Of a DNA stretch of 64,000 bases, positions 37,347-48,990 are shown piece by piece (position 1 is the stretch's first letter; every line of letters begins with the position of its first letter). The translations under genes and the position numbers were made by a program. Source of the stretch: Aquanectria penicillioides (lineage: Eukaryota; Ascomycota; Sordariomycetes; Hypocreales; Nectriaceae). The notes below the pieces were generated by a model. It saw only the letters and a program-made list of their open reading frames with translations. It was not told the origin of the DNA and searched no databases. Location of the stretch: contig PYIU01000001.1 in the NCBI GenBank assembly GCA_003415625.1, positions 6,078,210-6,142,209 of the forward strand, written 5' to 3'.

Positions 37347-38879
37347 ATGGCTTTCTCGCGAAAGAACCTCTATCTTTCGGCAGTGTGCCTCTCGTGGTTC
37401 GCCGCGGTCGCGTTCGCCCACGTCCACGCTCGAGCCGCCCCGCAAGGTCATACCAAGCCCTCGGGTCTTGATATCGACAGCATGAGCCTGGAGGAACTCG
37501 ACGCCCAGCTTCAGGTCCGTTTTTACCCCCTTCACCCTCGCCATGGTGCACTATGACGTCCTCCCACCGGATGGATGGTCCGAGGCTGACCGGAGATCGC
37601 GATAACCTCACAGAGTTGCTCCATGGTCCAAGACCTCAACGCCGTCAAGCTAGCCCGTCATGCCGCCGCTCCCTCCTCCATGACCACCCGCCTCTTCGCC
37701 GTGCTCTTCCCCGGCTCCCCTGCCGTCAACGCTCTCCTTGCGACTCTGTACATTTCTGGCCCTCCCAACTTCCTGCTCGCGCTGTGCCCTACAAACATCG
37801 ACCCGGCGTCCCTGTCTGTAATGGTTGCCTTTGCCGTCGGCGGTCTGCTAGGCGATACCTTGTTCCACCTGTTGCCAGAGATTTTCTTGGGTGAGGACAA
37901 TGAAGAGTCTGTTAAGTTTGTGCTTGTTGAGCCGAACCGCAACCTTCTCCTTGGCCTCGGTATTCTCGTGGGCTTCATGACATTTGTGGCCATGGATAAG
38001 GGCCTGCGTATCGCGACTGGCGGCGAGGGTCATGACCACTCGCATGGCCATTCGCATGAGCATGGCGAGGACAAGGCTGTTGCTACCGGCGTTGAGACCA
38101 ACAAGGGTGGAGAGGCCAAGTCCCGTAAGAAGGGCAGCAAAGATGCTGTCGCCCCTTTGGAGGCGCACGATCATGCCGACAAGGAGATCAACCCTAGTGT
38201 GAAGTTGGGTGGTTACCTTAACCTCATGTAAGGATTTTCGATTCTACCGGGAACTCTCACTGGGAACCCAACTCTCAGGAACACCTTGCTAACTGGCACC
38301 ACAGTGCCGACTTCACTCACAACATTACCGATGGCCTTGCCATGTCTGCCAGCTTCTACGCCTCCCCCACTATCGGTGCCACCACCACTGTCGCTGTATT
38401 TTTTCACGAGATCCCTCATGAGGTTGGCGACTTCGCCCTGCTTATCCAGTCTGGCTTTAGCAAGCGTGCTGCTATGGGCTCCCAGTTCATTACTGCTCTC
38501 GGTGCCCTGCTGGGAACCTTGATTGGTATTGCTATTCAGGAGTTTGGTAACCCGGCTAGTGATGAACCTATGCCTCGAAATGGAGGTCTATGGGGCACAA
38601 GTCTGGTAAGTGGTCATTCTCGACACTCCCTCAGCTCACCTTTTGTTGCCGACTTTTTGGTGCAAAGCTTTGCTAACATGCATCTTTACTTAGACCTGGG
38701 GTGATATGTTGCTGCCGTTCACGGCTGGAACCTTCCTGTATGTCGGCACTGTCGCTGTTATCCCCGAGCTCCTAGAAACTGGCAAGAACAAGGCGGAGGA
38801 GTTGAAGAAAACCCTTGTGCAATTCACAGCGGTTGCTGTTGGTGCTGGCATCATGCTGTACATCTCCTGGCACGAGTAA
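37347..38879 (+). CDS. YKE4: ZIP-family zinc transporter, KE4/SLC39A7 type
   Basis: Moves zinc out of the secretory pathway (ER/Golgi) into the cytosol in characterised KE4 relatives. Exons 37347-37514, 37614-38227, 38305-38605, 38694-38879; 422 aa. An N-terminal signal-like segment ([21 protein letters not shown]) precedes several membrane spans: [38 protein letters not shown] and [16 protein letters not shown]. The His-rich cytosolic loop [14 protein letters not shown] follows the third span. The two metal-site helices are present: [17 protein letters not shown] and [13 protein letters not shown]. The end, [19 protein letters not shown], is also typical. The symbol is the yeast name for the closest type; orthology was not tested. 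Confidence 0.93.
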
Positions 38880-41800
38880 ACGGAGGCACCATTGAATTGA
38901 AGGAGGCGCAAGAAGTGGACAATGTGGCACAGACCGCAGAACTTGTTTCAGGCCACGCTGTGCCTGAAGCTTCCTGTTTTCATTGAAGTTGCAGTTCGGT
39001 GCCCGGGCCGGTTTGATTGGCATAGGCTTGATGATGAGTGGATGGCGAATATTGGAAGGAGTCGATACCCGTGGAACGCTGTACAAAATAACGAACGCCG
39101 CTAGAGTTCTTCCCGGGATGATTCCAAGCGATAGACTTTAGATTTGGTTTGGTGTGTTGTTAGTATGTGAGGTCTCTAGCTCACATGGGTGTTGAGATGG
39201 TTAATGGCAATTTCGCTAGCCCGTCGAAGTTGAATTTCTACTAGAGATCTATCTTATCAGAGCACGTATATCATATATATCATGTGAAGATTGGAGAATG
39301 CTGATAAGATACGACCGTCCCTGTCGCATGGCTGTTTCCGAAAAAAAAAAGACCAGGTCTAGTCCACTTTCCGAGTGACAAGTAGGTCGATTGGTTACCG
39401 CCCGTGGTAACCATGTTTCCTGTACTGTACATGGTTCTCAGACGGGCGTGTAACGGGGGGCGTACAATCGAATTCATGCTGTGATACACGGCGGATGGGA
39501 TTCGAGAGCGCTTTCCAGCCCGAGCCTAGAACATGGAACTTACCCCAACTTCCGATAGTGGCTGCATATCCCGGCCATGTGGTCGTCCTTTTTTATTTTT
39601 TTTCTTATTTTTATTTTTATTTTTTTGGTATCCTTGGTAGGGTGTGTGTGCGTGCGTTTGAGGCAGGTGTGATGCAAGCGGGTGATTATCCTTGCAGCGC
39701 TGATTAGCCAACTTCCTGGCCATGTTTTGATCATCTTGAAGATTTGAGGCTATAACAATCTTGACAATTCATAAGCAATGATGACGCGAGACCTTTACGT
39801 CTCAGAACCACAGTTTTAGTAGAGCCTGAGTCACACACATTGTTGAATGTACGCCCTTCGTAGCTCTCTAGAAGAGGAAACGACCATGAGATTGCATGGA
39901 GCGATATCTTGGCGGTTTTGGATTATTCAGAGGATATTATCAATCAATGGCGGTGACGTGATCTGAGAACCAGCTAGTTGGTGAGTGGGACTGTGGTGGC
40001 AAGGCCGGCTTATTTTTATTGTAATTTTTATGTATTTTTTAGGCTGCATTATTGTACCAGGAATATCCAATGACGCCGAGATGCTATGGGGCATTCGAGA
40101 ACTGAAGAAGAGATAGGGTTTGCTACTAACACGGAACCACAGTCCCTCCCCGGATTCTGGCCGTGACTTTGCTCTGGTTGGTGGTTTTGGAGAATTCGGT
40201 AATCAACATGGATAATGTAAGCATTTTTTGTGCTAAGAGAGTGGATTCGAAAAGCTCTGCCTGGTCGCTCAGACCCTGATTCTCATATGGATTCTTAGAA
40301 TCGTATCATCATGGCTAAAACGGATCAATGTGCCGGAGAAAAACGAGGTAGTTATGTGTTCTGAAGTTCTCATTTTATCTTGGCTAATGAATGCTTCAGC
40401 CATACGAGCTGGTACGCTCAAGAAGCTTATGGGTGAGAATTGGAAGAAACTGAGAGGGCGATTGACTGCGAGAAACTTTTGGCGCTCATTGATTTAGGAC
40501 CCACGTGTGAAGCTCATGAGCTTGGCACGAAGCTCCCCGAATTGGATTTACCAAAGACCCAATCAGGGATGCGGGAGAATTGGGAGATGTACATGGATGG
40601 AATTGGACCCCTAAAATGGAACCCTGGAGACTCCGAGCCAAACGGGTCGGACAATGGTGTGAGTGGATCGCGGGAGAGGACCAAGGATAGGTACAGTAAG
40701 TAAGATCATGGGGGATGAATCATGGAATTGTGTAAGTTGGATGGTCACTCAGCATCGCTGGCGCCTTGCTGGCGCACACAGTCACACACACAAGCATCGT
40801 TCCCGACGTTAGTCTCGCGAAAGAAAGTGTGAACTTGATCAAATGGGGAAGTGGGTGTGCATTAGGTGTTGGAGACATGGATGAGGCAAGGTGAATGAAG
40901 GAGAAGGGGACGGCGGTGGGAGGCGGAGAGCGGAGAGCTGAGAACTGAGAGCGGAGAGAAGAGAGAACGGAAGCCAGGGGGATGTCGCATCTCGAGGGCA
41001 TCACTGGCAGGCTGCCTGCCGGACCCGGAAAGGTGTGTGTCCGATGTCGTGCGTTGTGAGGGCTTCGTGAGTGTGCGTGCGCGGTTGCGTGGGCGAGAGC
41101 ATGTGGTGTTCGGGATGTCGTGACGGCGAAATGCTTGTAAGTGAAGCCACCTCAGCAGGCTCACCTACCGACCATGGCCAGTGCATTTAGGTGGGCCTGG
41201 CCACTAATTGGAACCAAAGTCAGCAAAGTCACTCTACCTGGGGGACCTGGTAAGCCGGGCACCTACGCAGGCAGAGAGGGGAGTGGGGTGGCTGCAAGCT
41301 CTAACAAAAACTTTTTGGTCGGGTGAGCTTGCGGAGATGGTCGGCGCCGAGGAGAGGAAAAGAATAGCCTAGCATAGCTAGGCGATATCGGATGGGTAGG
41401 GGGTTGGAAACGGGAGATGAGATGGCATTTGGGAGATGGCCGGCGAGGGTGTGAGGCGCAGAGTGCGCCGAGGGTGGAAGAGGATCCAGGAAGAGAGGGA
41501 GGGAGGGGAAAGGAGGTGTGCGGTGGGGATAAAAAGTGGCATGTGGGAGGTGAGAATTTGACTCAGTGCATAATAACATACGCAAGTTCTCGGAGGAATC
41601 GGCGGTTGGCTGTTGGGAAGTGTAGGAACCTGTTGGTTCTTGAAGTGAGGTTGGCTGTGTTTGAAGCATCGTGAGATTGAGCCTTTGGTGTTGTCGGGCT
41701 GTGCCTTCGGTTGTGGCTGTTGTTGACATGAACATGCCTAAAAGCAATGAGGCATGGATGATACCCTTGCCCTGTCGGCTAACTAATAACACTACTCAGC

Positions 41801-44800
41801 GCGCAGACCTGGGCTCACCTGGAGCCTTTTGGGCAAGTAATAAGCTTAGCCCAGCACCGTTTCTCCAGCTGTCGCGGAGTGGGATTACCTGGATCCACGG
41901 GCAGTGGGCAGCCGCAGGCTCCTCCGAAGTCAAGCTGCCCACCAAGCTCATCACATAGCAGAATGCACGAGAGCGGATTGTCCCAGATGCATCACATGGC
42001 GTCCCACTCCATCTGAGAAAGGTCCCTAATCCCCGCAATCAGCTCATGGGCTAGATCTAGATGTCTTCGCCTCTAGGAAATCCTGTTTGACATACGCCTT
42101 GATCATCTCATCTCCAACGCGGTCAGTGTCTCATTTCCGTGCTTGAGTAAGAGTTCGGCCCCGCCAGCAGGGGAGTTAGATTTAGAACTGCCAGATAATT
42201 TTTCTTTCTTATTTTGTTGGTCTTTCCAGAGTCCGCTCTTCCAGCTGAACATAGAACAGAGGTGGGCGAAAACAGCATGGGCAGAACAGCTGCTGTCCAT
42301 GGACTGTTCATGCGTTGCGTGCTTGCCCCTGACACATGGTGTCGATGGAACCATCCGGTGGCCGGCACAACAAGTTCAGCCACGATGCTAAAACCAGAAC
42401 AGGTTTTTGTTTTTCAACCACTCCTCTCAGCGGCGAAACCGGATGGTGGCACCAGGGGCGAATGGCGGGTAGCATCATGAGCTGGGCTGGTGGTCCCTCG
42501 TAGCTGATGGTGGGAGGGGTCGGTCGGAGAGTGAAGGCAATGATGGGACCGGGGCGAGAGTAGACGGAACTTGAGGAGCCCACAAGGGTAGTGCAGCAAC
42601 AGTAGAAGCCCCGTGAATTCCTGCCTCACCCGCTCGGTGTGTCGAGGAGGATCCATCCTTCAGGTACCGAAACTACCCATTAAGGAAAACGCAAAGCAAC
42701 ACTCGCCTCGTTTGCAGGGGCGGGGAGGGGACCCTGTGAACTCATAGCTTCTAGGGCGGTTATGGAAGACGGGCTCCCACCTTGAAGCTTTGATGGGATT
42801 TGCTGAGGCTTGATGGGCCCTGGATGGAGACCCGATGACTGGGACCAGTTCGAGAACGCCATCACGAGCACAGACATAGGACACGCCAAGGCGGCGCAAC
42901 AGACAGCACCCCGGCACGGGCACACATGATCGATTGGATGTTCCTTTGAGCGCGCAGCGAGTGCTTTTTTTGGTTCCCTTTCATCTTTCCCGAACGGGGT
43001 GTATGGGACAAGAGGCGGGAATGCAGGCGCGGGTGCGCTGGAATGGTGGGAGGGTCGACAAGGCTAGGACCAGCCAGACCGGGCCAAGCGCATAGTTGTC
43101 AAGTAATAGAAATAGGGATATGTCTCGGATCGAGTAAGGTTGCGATCCCAGGTCCGGGACAGGAGCGAAACGGGCAGCGGCAAGTGGCCGGAGCAGAATC
43201 ATGGAGGGAGGGTGCGTGTTGTCTGCGGCTGGTTTGAACGAGGAGGTGGTTCTAACTTGTTTACGCCGTAGGTAAGATGAATGAGCTAACTGTGTTGCGT
43301 TGCGGTGCGGTGCGGTGCGGTGCGTGGGTGAGAAGATTTTTTTTCATCCCCGCTGCGCGAGCGCTCTTGTTTTCGTTTGACCGCCGGCGCCCATCGGGAA
43401 GCCGCGCACTTTCCACGCCGTGGCTGGCCTTCACGATGCCGATGGCCTTCCGTGGTCCCCGCGGTCCCCGTGTAAGGCATGTAAGGCATGTCGAGTACGT
43501 AGATACGTCTCCCACCGAGCACGAGCACGCCTTACTTGGGATAAGTGCTGGTAAAAAAAAGTGGCATTGATGGCAATAATGTAGTCAGCATTTGATGAGA
43601 ACCCCCGTGCCTATTTCCGCCGCCGCTCCGACCGATCGTCGTCCACGTACTGCTCTCTTGATCAAGCCAAGTTTGCGTCCGCTTCCACGTCGGCCTCTCT
43701 ACCCACGCAATGGCCAGTTGTTTTCTCCATCGCGGCTACCACCATCAGCACCATCTACCACTTTGCCAGTCCTTTCTTTACAGCAACGCCCCTCCAGCCC
43801 TGAAGATCCCCAAACAGGACGTGTGTTTTGTGAGCCATGCGGTGAGGGGGGGAGGAAAGCAGAAAAGCGAGCTTTGCCTCATGAGAACGTGGAGCATCGT
43901 GGAGTCATTGACTCTCCAGTTTAGACTACAAAATGCTCCGTCAATAAGCTCTGCTGCCTTGGAAGCCGCAGACGTCCCCTGGCACCTGGCAACGGCGTTG
44001 CAGCTCATGATGTAGTGGCACCCAAGATCTCGATAACCAACAGCAGAACAATGGAGCGGTGGACCAAGTGCTCCGAGACGCGCTCATCGTCGACAGTTTC
44101 TAGAGAGATGGGAGACCGGCTTCTCTGCACTTACACCTTACACCCAGGTCAGTCAGGTTTGAAGTACGAAACGGCCCGGTTGTCGCCTGACTGGACCAGC
44201 CGGGATTGACAGTGCATGGATTTTGGTGAAGCGATGTGGGTGCCTTGCAGTTTCGCCCATGGCCGTCGCCGTCTGGCACATGTGCTGCGTCTGTTTGGCT
44301 GGTCGCTTTTGTCTGGGGGAGCTTCTGACATCTGAGCTGACTGACCCCGTCCCCGTGTCTGCCGATGCGCGTGCGCGGCACTCCCGACGTTCTACTCACT
44401 TCGATGGCTTCCCTCCGGGTTTCTGTCGCCATCGCGGACCGGTTTTCGCTTACAAAGTCCTATGACTCGTCCTCTGTGCCATCTCACTTGTTTCCAGAAG
44501 AGGCGTGGTTTCCACGTTTAGCTCGTTGCAAAGACCCTTACCTGTAAGTTACTTACCTGCCTACTGTAGGCTGGCTAATAGTCTCATGCCTTACGCGTAG
44601 CGGAGACATGCTCGATATAGTCCAGATTGCAGGTCACAGCAGAGCAGATGGAAGCATGCCCTCCCAAGACAAGCAAGCATCGATGTTAGCGCTGCGGGAG
44701 ACCCACTGCCAGAGCCCCAAGGGCCTGCCGGTGCTCTCACTGAACCTGCCACAAGGAGCTGTGGAAGGAGAGAGAGCAAAGTCCCCAGTGGCCCCTACCC

Positions 44801-45688
44801 CTTCGGCACCGGGCGAGGAGAACCACTTTTGACGCTAATGCACGATGTGTCTAATCCCGGTCGTGTGGCTCAATACTTACAGCGGTCACAGATCGCAGAG
44901 AGGCCAAAGCGCCCGCGCTGCCCCACGTTGACTCGATGGTGGGAGGTACCAGTACGAGTAATCGGGAGATCTGGTGCTTCGAGCATGCTGCTGATGCTGG
45001 TGCAGCGGTGCTACTGATGGCACAGCTGCTATCGTTGCGGCTTTGCGCGGCATTGAGGGCCGAAACTCTGCTATTCTGATGGGCAATCAGATACAATATC
45101 CGCTCTTATCATATTCAAAGCCATCAGGTGCTCAGTCCTTATCCTAGTCCCTGGAGAAAACGGCCGCTCTCATCTTACTGGCTTCGATCCCTATAAGAGG
45201 CAGAGCAATGCCATCTACGAGTGCTCTTTACCCGGCCATCTTCTAGTCCACCTCGCTTGACTACCAACCGCTGACCACTGACCAGTCACTAACACGGAGC
45301 ACGCCTTCGTGGGTTGACTCGACGTGAGTAATATCCATAAAAGCTTTTTCCCCATATTCCCCACGACACAGAAACAGTCTCCAGCGACTCTCGTCGTGAA
45401 CTTCCGTGTTGGGTTTGGCTCCTCAAGTGTCGACCCTAATCCAGGAACAAGCAGACCCAGCCTGCGACTCCAGTTCCAGCGCCCAAGCAACAAGCACCAA
45501 GCAACGTCGCACGCTCCCGAAAAAAAAAAAGAGCCCACTCTAGCTCCGGAGCTACACCACTTTTTTTTTTTGCCTTCACTCCATCCACCCCCCTTCTCCG
45601 CTGGTCCATCAAGGCCAAGCTCCTAAGCAACTCGACTTAGACTAGAGACTTGAGTACGGGCTTACCGTGCTCCTACTTATATATCAAG
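38880..45688. other. 6.8-kb gene-poor region, nothing supportable
   Basis: The longest stretch without a recognisable gene. It includes an AT-richer part (about 39100-40450, with poly-T/poly-A tracts near 39589-39627), a (TGCGG)n repeat at 43301-43324 and pyrimidine-rich DNA near 45350-45640 that is probably the arrestin promoter. Frames of 60-160 codons occur on both strands but have random-looking composition and no start/splice structure I can defend. Confidence 0.55.
43301..43324. repeat. (TGCGG)n pentanucleotide repeat
   Basis: Four perfect TGCGG units and a partial fifth. Confidence 0.85.
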
Positions 45689-47204
45689 ATGGCGAGACCT
45701 TCGTTCACCACAACTGGTCTTCATATCATCGACTCTCTTCAAGAAATTATGGCATCTTTGTCCACCGAAGGCCCTCGTGCCAACAAGCCCCGGCCTGCCA
45801 AGACTGGTCTTGACATCAAGATTGATAACCACTGGAGCTCCAAGGCTTACACCTCGGGCTCAGCCATCTCTGGTCACGTCGTTGTGAATACCACTCGCGA
45901 TGTTGCCTTCAATGATTTGGAGATCTTCTTCACTGGCACGGCTTATACTCGCGTTGACTTTGTCAACCAGTATGCCACCTACGCCGCCCGGCCTTTCATG
46001 AAGCTGCGCATGCCCATCCGCGCCGCAGACTTCCCCGACCCTCGCGTCTTCCAGGCCGGACGCACCTATACCATCCCCTTCCACTTCGTCGTCCCTCATC
46101 AACTCACTCTCAGCGCCTGCAGTCACCATGTTGACCATCCCGCTGTCCGGGATTCTCACTTGAGACTCCCTCCCACCATGGGCCTGTGGGAGAATGATGA
46201 CCAATCGCCCGAGATGGCCAACATTGAGTACGCCATCCAGGCTGGCGTGTTCCGCGACACTCCCGAGGAGGGCCGCACCATGCCTCTTGATGGGTTCCAC
46301 TTGATCAAAGTCCTCCCCTCGCTTCCAGAGGATGCCCCTCTTGAGATTTCCCCAAGGACGAGAGGTACAAGCTCTTCAAGACCAAGAGCATCAAGAAGAA
46401 CTTGTTCTCTGCCAAGCAGGGCAAGTTTACGGCCACGGCCTCTCAGCCCAAAGCTGTTGAGCTCTCTGCCGACGGCCTCCGCGCCACCGAGTCTTCGATT
46501 CGGGTCTACCTCGACTTTGACCCTGCCAATGCGGCTGCTGTTGCCCCCAAGATCAACTCGGTTACCGCTAAGCTTGAGTCGACCACATTCTTCAGCAACG
46601 CCCCCATGAAGCACCTCCCCAACCTTGGAGCCCGTATTAAGCACGAGTCCAACCCTGCCTCACCTACTCTACAACCACCACTATCCCTCTTGCCCCCGTC
46701 GCCAAGAACCTGGCTTGGGATGCCGCGAGCGTGCTCCAGCGCCGAGACTCGGGCTACTCCAGCAGCACCTGGCCCGAGGACGATGCCTCGGACTCTGATG
46801 GCTCTCACGGACTGCAAAAGCCCGCCCCATCTCCAAACCGACAGATGTCGTCTCTCAACGTCCCCTTCAAGCTGCCCTTGAGCAACAAGAGGTTCTTCCT
46901 GCCAACTTTCAACTCGTGCATCAGCAGCCGATCCTACTTCATTCACCTCACCCTCTCGGTGGGACCCATGAACACCAACGTCAACCTAGTCTTGCCTCTG
47001 CAGATTACTGTTGAGAACATCCACGATACTGAACAGGACGACGAGCTTCCCTCTTTCGAGAGCGCCATGGCGGCTGCCGAAGAGGAAGCTGCCGACTTCC
47101 ACCTCCAGCCCCGCCTGATGCAGGTTCCATCAGCGCGATACCAGGGACACAGCAACCTTCCTGGTTACGACGAACTGCGACGACCGACTGTTGCCGCCAA
47201 CTAA
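45689..47204 (+). CDS. Arrestin (S-antigen) N-terminal-like protein, two apparent frameshifts
   Basis: Arrestin-related proteins act as adaptors, often linking cargo to ubiquitin ligases for endocytosis. The first part (MARPSFTTTGLHIIDSLQEI, then a beta-sandwich with SAISGHVVVNTTRDVAFNDLEIFFTGTAYTR and YTIPFHFVVPHQL) is in one frame to about 46349. The continuation KDERYKLFKTKSIKKNLF lies in a second frame, entered if one C is added to the run at 46350-46353 (giving LEISPKDERYK). A third frame, with LAWDAASVLQRRDSGYSSS to the stop at 47204, is entered after one more base near 46653-46673. With both, the protein is 505 aa. The ATG at 45689 was chosen; 45749 (MASLSTEGPR) is an equally plausible start. 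No PPxY motif is obvious, so a Rsp5-adaptor role is not claimed. Confidence 0.82.
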
Positions 47205-48849
47205 GGAGGAAATCATATACGGTCATGGACTGTAAGAATATAATAATGAATCATAATGGCTGTGGAAGGAGAAAAGGAAGAAGAAGAAGAAGAAGCTGAT
47301 GATGAAGAAGAGCGTAATCACACATTCGAGTGAAGCCATGTTTGGGGGTTAGAGGATACCGAAACTTATTTACGACATTGTTTTTGGGTTTCTGTTGGGC
47401 ACGGCAAGACATGATGCGAGCGAGGAGTTTTTGCATAAAAGTTTTTTTTGGGGGATGGAACCCTTTCTCTTATCAGGATTCTGATGAAATTTTTTCTTTG
47501 TTTTTTGGGGAGATGATATGGATAGATTTGAGACGGTTTGGTTGGGGAGTATAAAAAAAAAGGGGGACACTTTCATTTAAGCGATTTCATGGCAATTCTC
47601 GATAGTTTCTAGGACCCGATGGCCCACTCTACATTAGATAGAATCACCAAATCCATACACCCCCTTGAAAGGGAAAGAATTCTCGACTTGACAACAATAT
47701 TGCGCCTCTTGTCCCATGCCGGTGACTGGATATAGCGGCATTTTCCGCCTGAAACATCGAACAAGCCGAGGACGGATAGGAATAGCTACGAAGAGGGAAG
47801 AGGCAAGAGACAACGAGGGCTGGGTCCGTCCCTGTGCCACCGCCGTTGTAGAATTCGTCGGCGTGCATTGCCGTGGGCTGGCGAACCACGTGAGGCTTCC
47901 GGCAAACCCGTTGCAACAACGGAGCACACCGGACGGATGAATGCTGCAGCTCTGCGTTGCCGCCGACGGGGTCAGGGATTGCCGGCAGGGAGAGAGAGAG
48001 AGAGTGTGTGTGTGTGTGTGAGACAGAGAAAGACACACACACATACCTACTCAAACACACCGAAAAAAAGAGGGTATCGCTACAGGCAATTTGCAGATAG
48101 ACAGAGGCACAGTCATCAGGACGACTAATACATTGGCCAGTCGTAGACTATTCAGGATTCCATTCCCAGGGGGGGAACGCGAATGGGCCCGACGTTTGGC
48201 AATGGGATCGGCGGATATCAAGCCGTTTTGGCGGCAGGGCAACTAAGAGATGCAGGGCGGTCCCTTGGCAGTTCGATGCTTGCTTGCTTGCTTTCTTCCC
48301 GCCCCTTGCCCGCACCGGGAGCCTTTTCTCTGGTGCGTCGTCTGGGTTTGGTGGTGATTGGGCCGTCTGGCCGGTCCGCCCGGCAAACGTGTGCAGACTG
48401 CAGAGGGGGTGCACCCCGCTGGGCCCAAAGGGGTTGCGGACAGGGGGCATACGGGGCTGCGATTGGCCAAGGGCGTTTGAGGCAGTGTTGGCCAATTGAA
48501 GCTGGCGGCCAGCCTTGACTTGACGGGCCGTGTTAGTCGGTCATTGTCAGGCTGTCAAACAGGCGATGAAGCAGCGCATTTGTGGTGCAGTGCTTGTTTC
48601 GTGGTTCGCCTTCAACCATCCCATCCACGTAGATGAGGCGAAGCAGACGGGTCGAAATCGGTTGTCTGTTAATGATTAGGGCACATGAGTTGCCTCTTAT
48701 TTTTAAGGTGAAGGTGGGGGTGTTCAGCGCAGTGCCTATAAACCGTCCTATGAGGCAATGTGGCAAAAAAAAAAAAAAATACCAGACAACCTGCTCACCC
48801 ATTGCCTGGGATAGAACATACCGCGTAGGGGAACATTTCGAACGCGAGC
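47205..48849. other. Intergenic region, no protein gene seen
   Basis: 3' UTR of the arrestin gene, then GC-rich spacer with an AG/GT microsatellite (47991-48021) and a poly-A tract near 48765-48779. No protein gene recognised. Confidence 0.6.
47991..48021. repeat. (AG)n(GT)n compound microsatellite
   Basis: Seven AG units run directly into about eight GT units. Confidence 0.9.
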
Positions 48850-48854
48850 AAAAA
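48850..48854 (-). terminator. RNA polymerase III terminator of tRNA-Phe
   Basis: Five T on the minus strand, 10 nt past the tRNA 3' end. Confidence 0.75.
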
Positions 48855-48863
48855 GATAAAGCT

Positions 48864-48990
48864 TGCGGTTTGTGTGGATCGAACACACGACCTTCAGATC
48901 TTCAGTCTGACGCTCTCTGTCAGTGAAGGTTAGTTATATATCTCAGAAGTGGGCTTTTGTTGTCACATACCCCAACTGAGCTAAACCCGC
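48864..48990 (-). tRNA. tRNA-Phe (GAA) interrupted in the D-loop by 54 nt
   Basis: Read on the minus strand, the 5' part is GCGGGTT-TA-GCTC-AGTTGGG (48990-48971) and the 3' part AGAGCG onward (48916-48864). Joined, they give a normal tRNA-Phe: D stem GCTC/GAGC, anticodon stem CAGA/TCTG around loop CTGAAGA (anticodon GAA, no intron at 37/38), T arm GTGTG/CACAC with TTCGATC, acceptor end AAACCGC and discriminator A. One acceptor pair is a G5-A68 mismatch. Box A (TAGCTCAGTTGG) and box B (GTTCGATCC) are both whole, and a T5 terminator follows. The gene may be active if the insert can be removed, or a decayed copy if not. Confidence 0.88.
48917..48970 (-). other. Spliceosomal-intron-like insert inside tRNA-Phe
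   Basis: 54 nt inserted in the D-loop. It begins GTATGT, carries ATAACTAACC (branch A 14 nt from the end) and ends GACAG, the donor/branch/acceptor layout of this organism's mRNA introns. The boundary is ambiguous by one G, and the GT-AG choice restores the tRNA exactly. Confidence 0.8.

Noticed and set aside
40440..40703. 87-codon plus-strand frame with protein-like composition
   Set aside because: Isolated, short and without recognisable homology; chance frames of this size are common in the region.
48633..48926. 97-codon plus-strand frame ending in CGSNTRPSDLQSDALCQ
   Set aside because: The C-terminal part is the antisense translation of the tRNA-Phe gene, a well-known spurious protein pattern.
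48917..48970. Canonical tRNA intron as explanation of the tRNA-Phe insert
   Set aside because: The insert is in the D-loop, not after position 37, and the anticodon loop is continuous.
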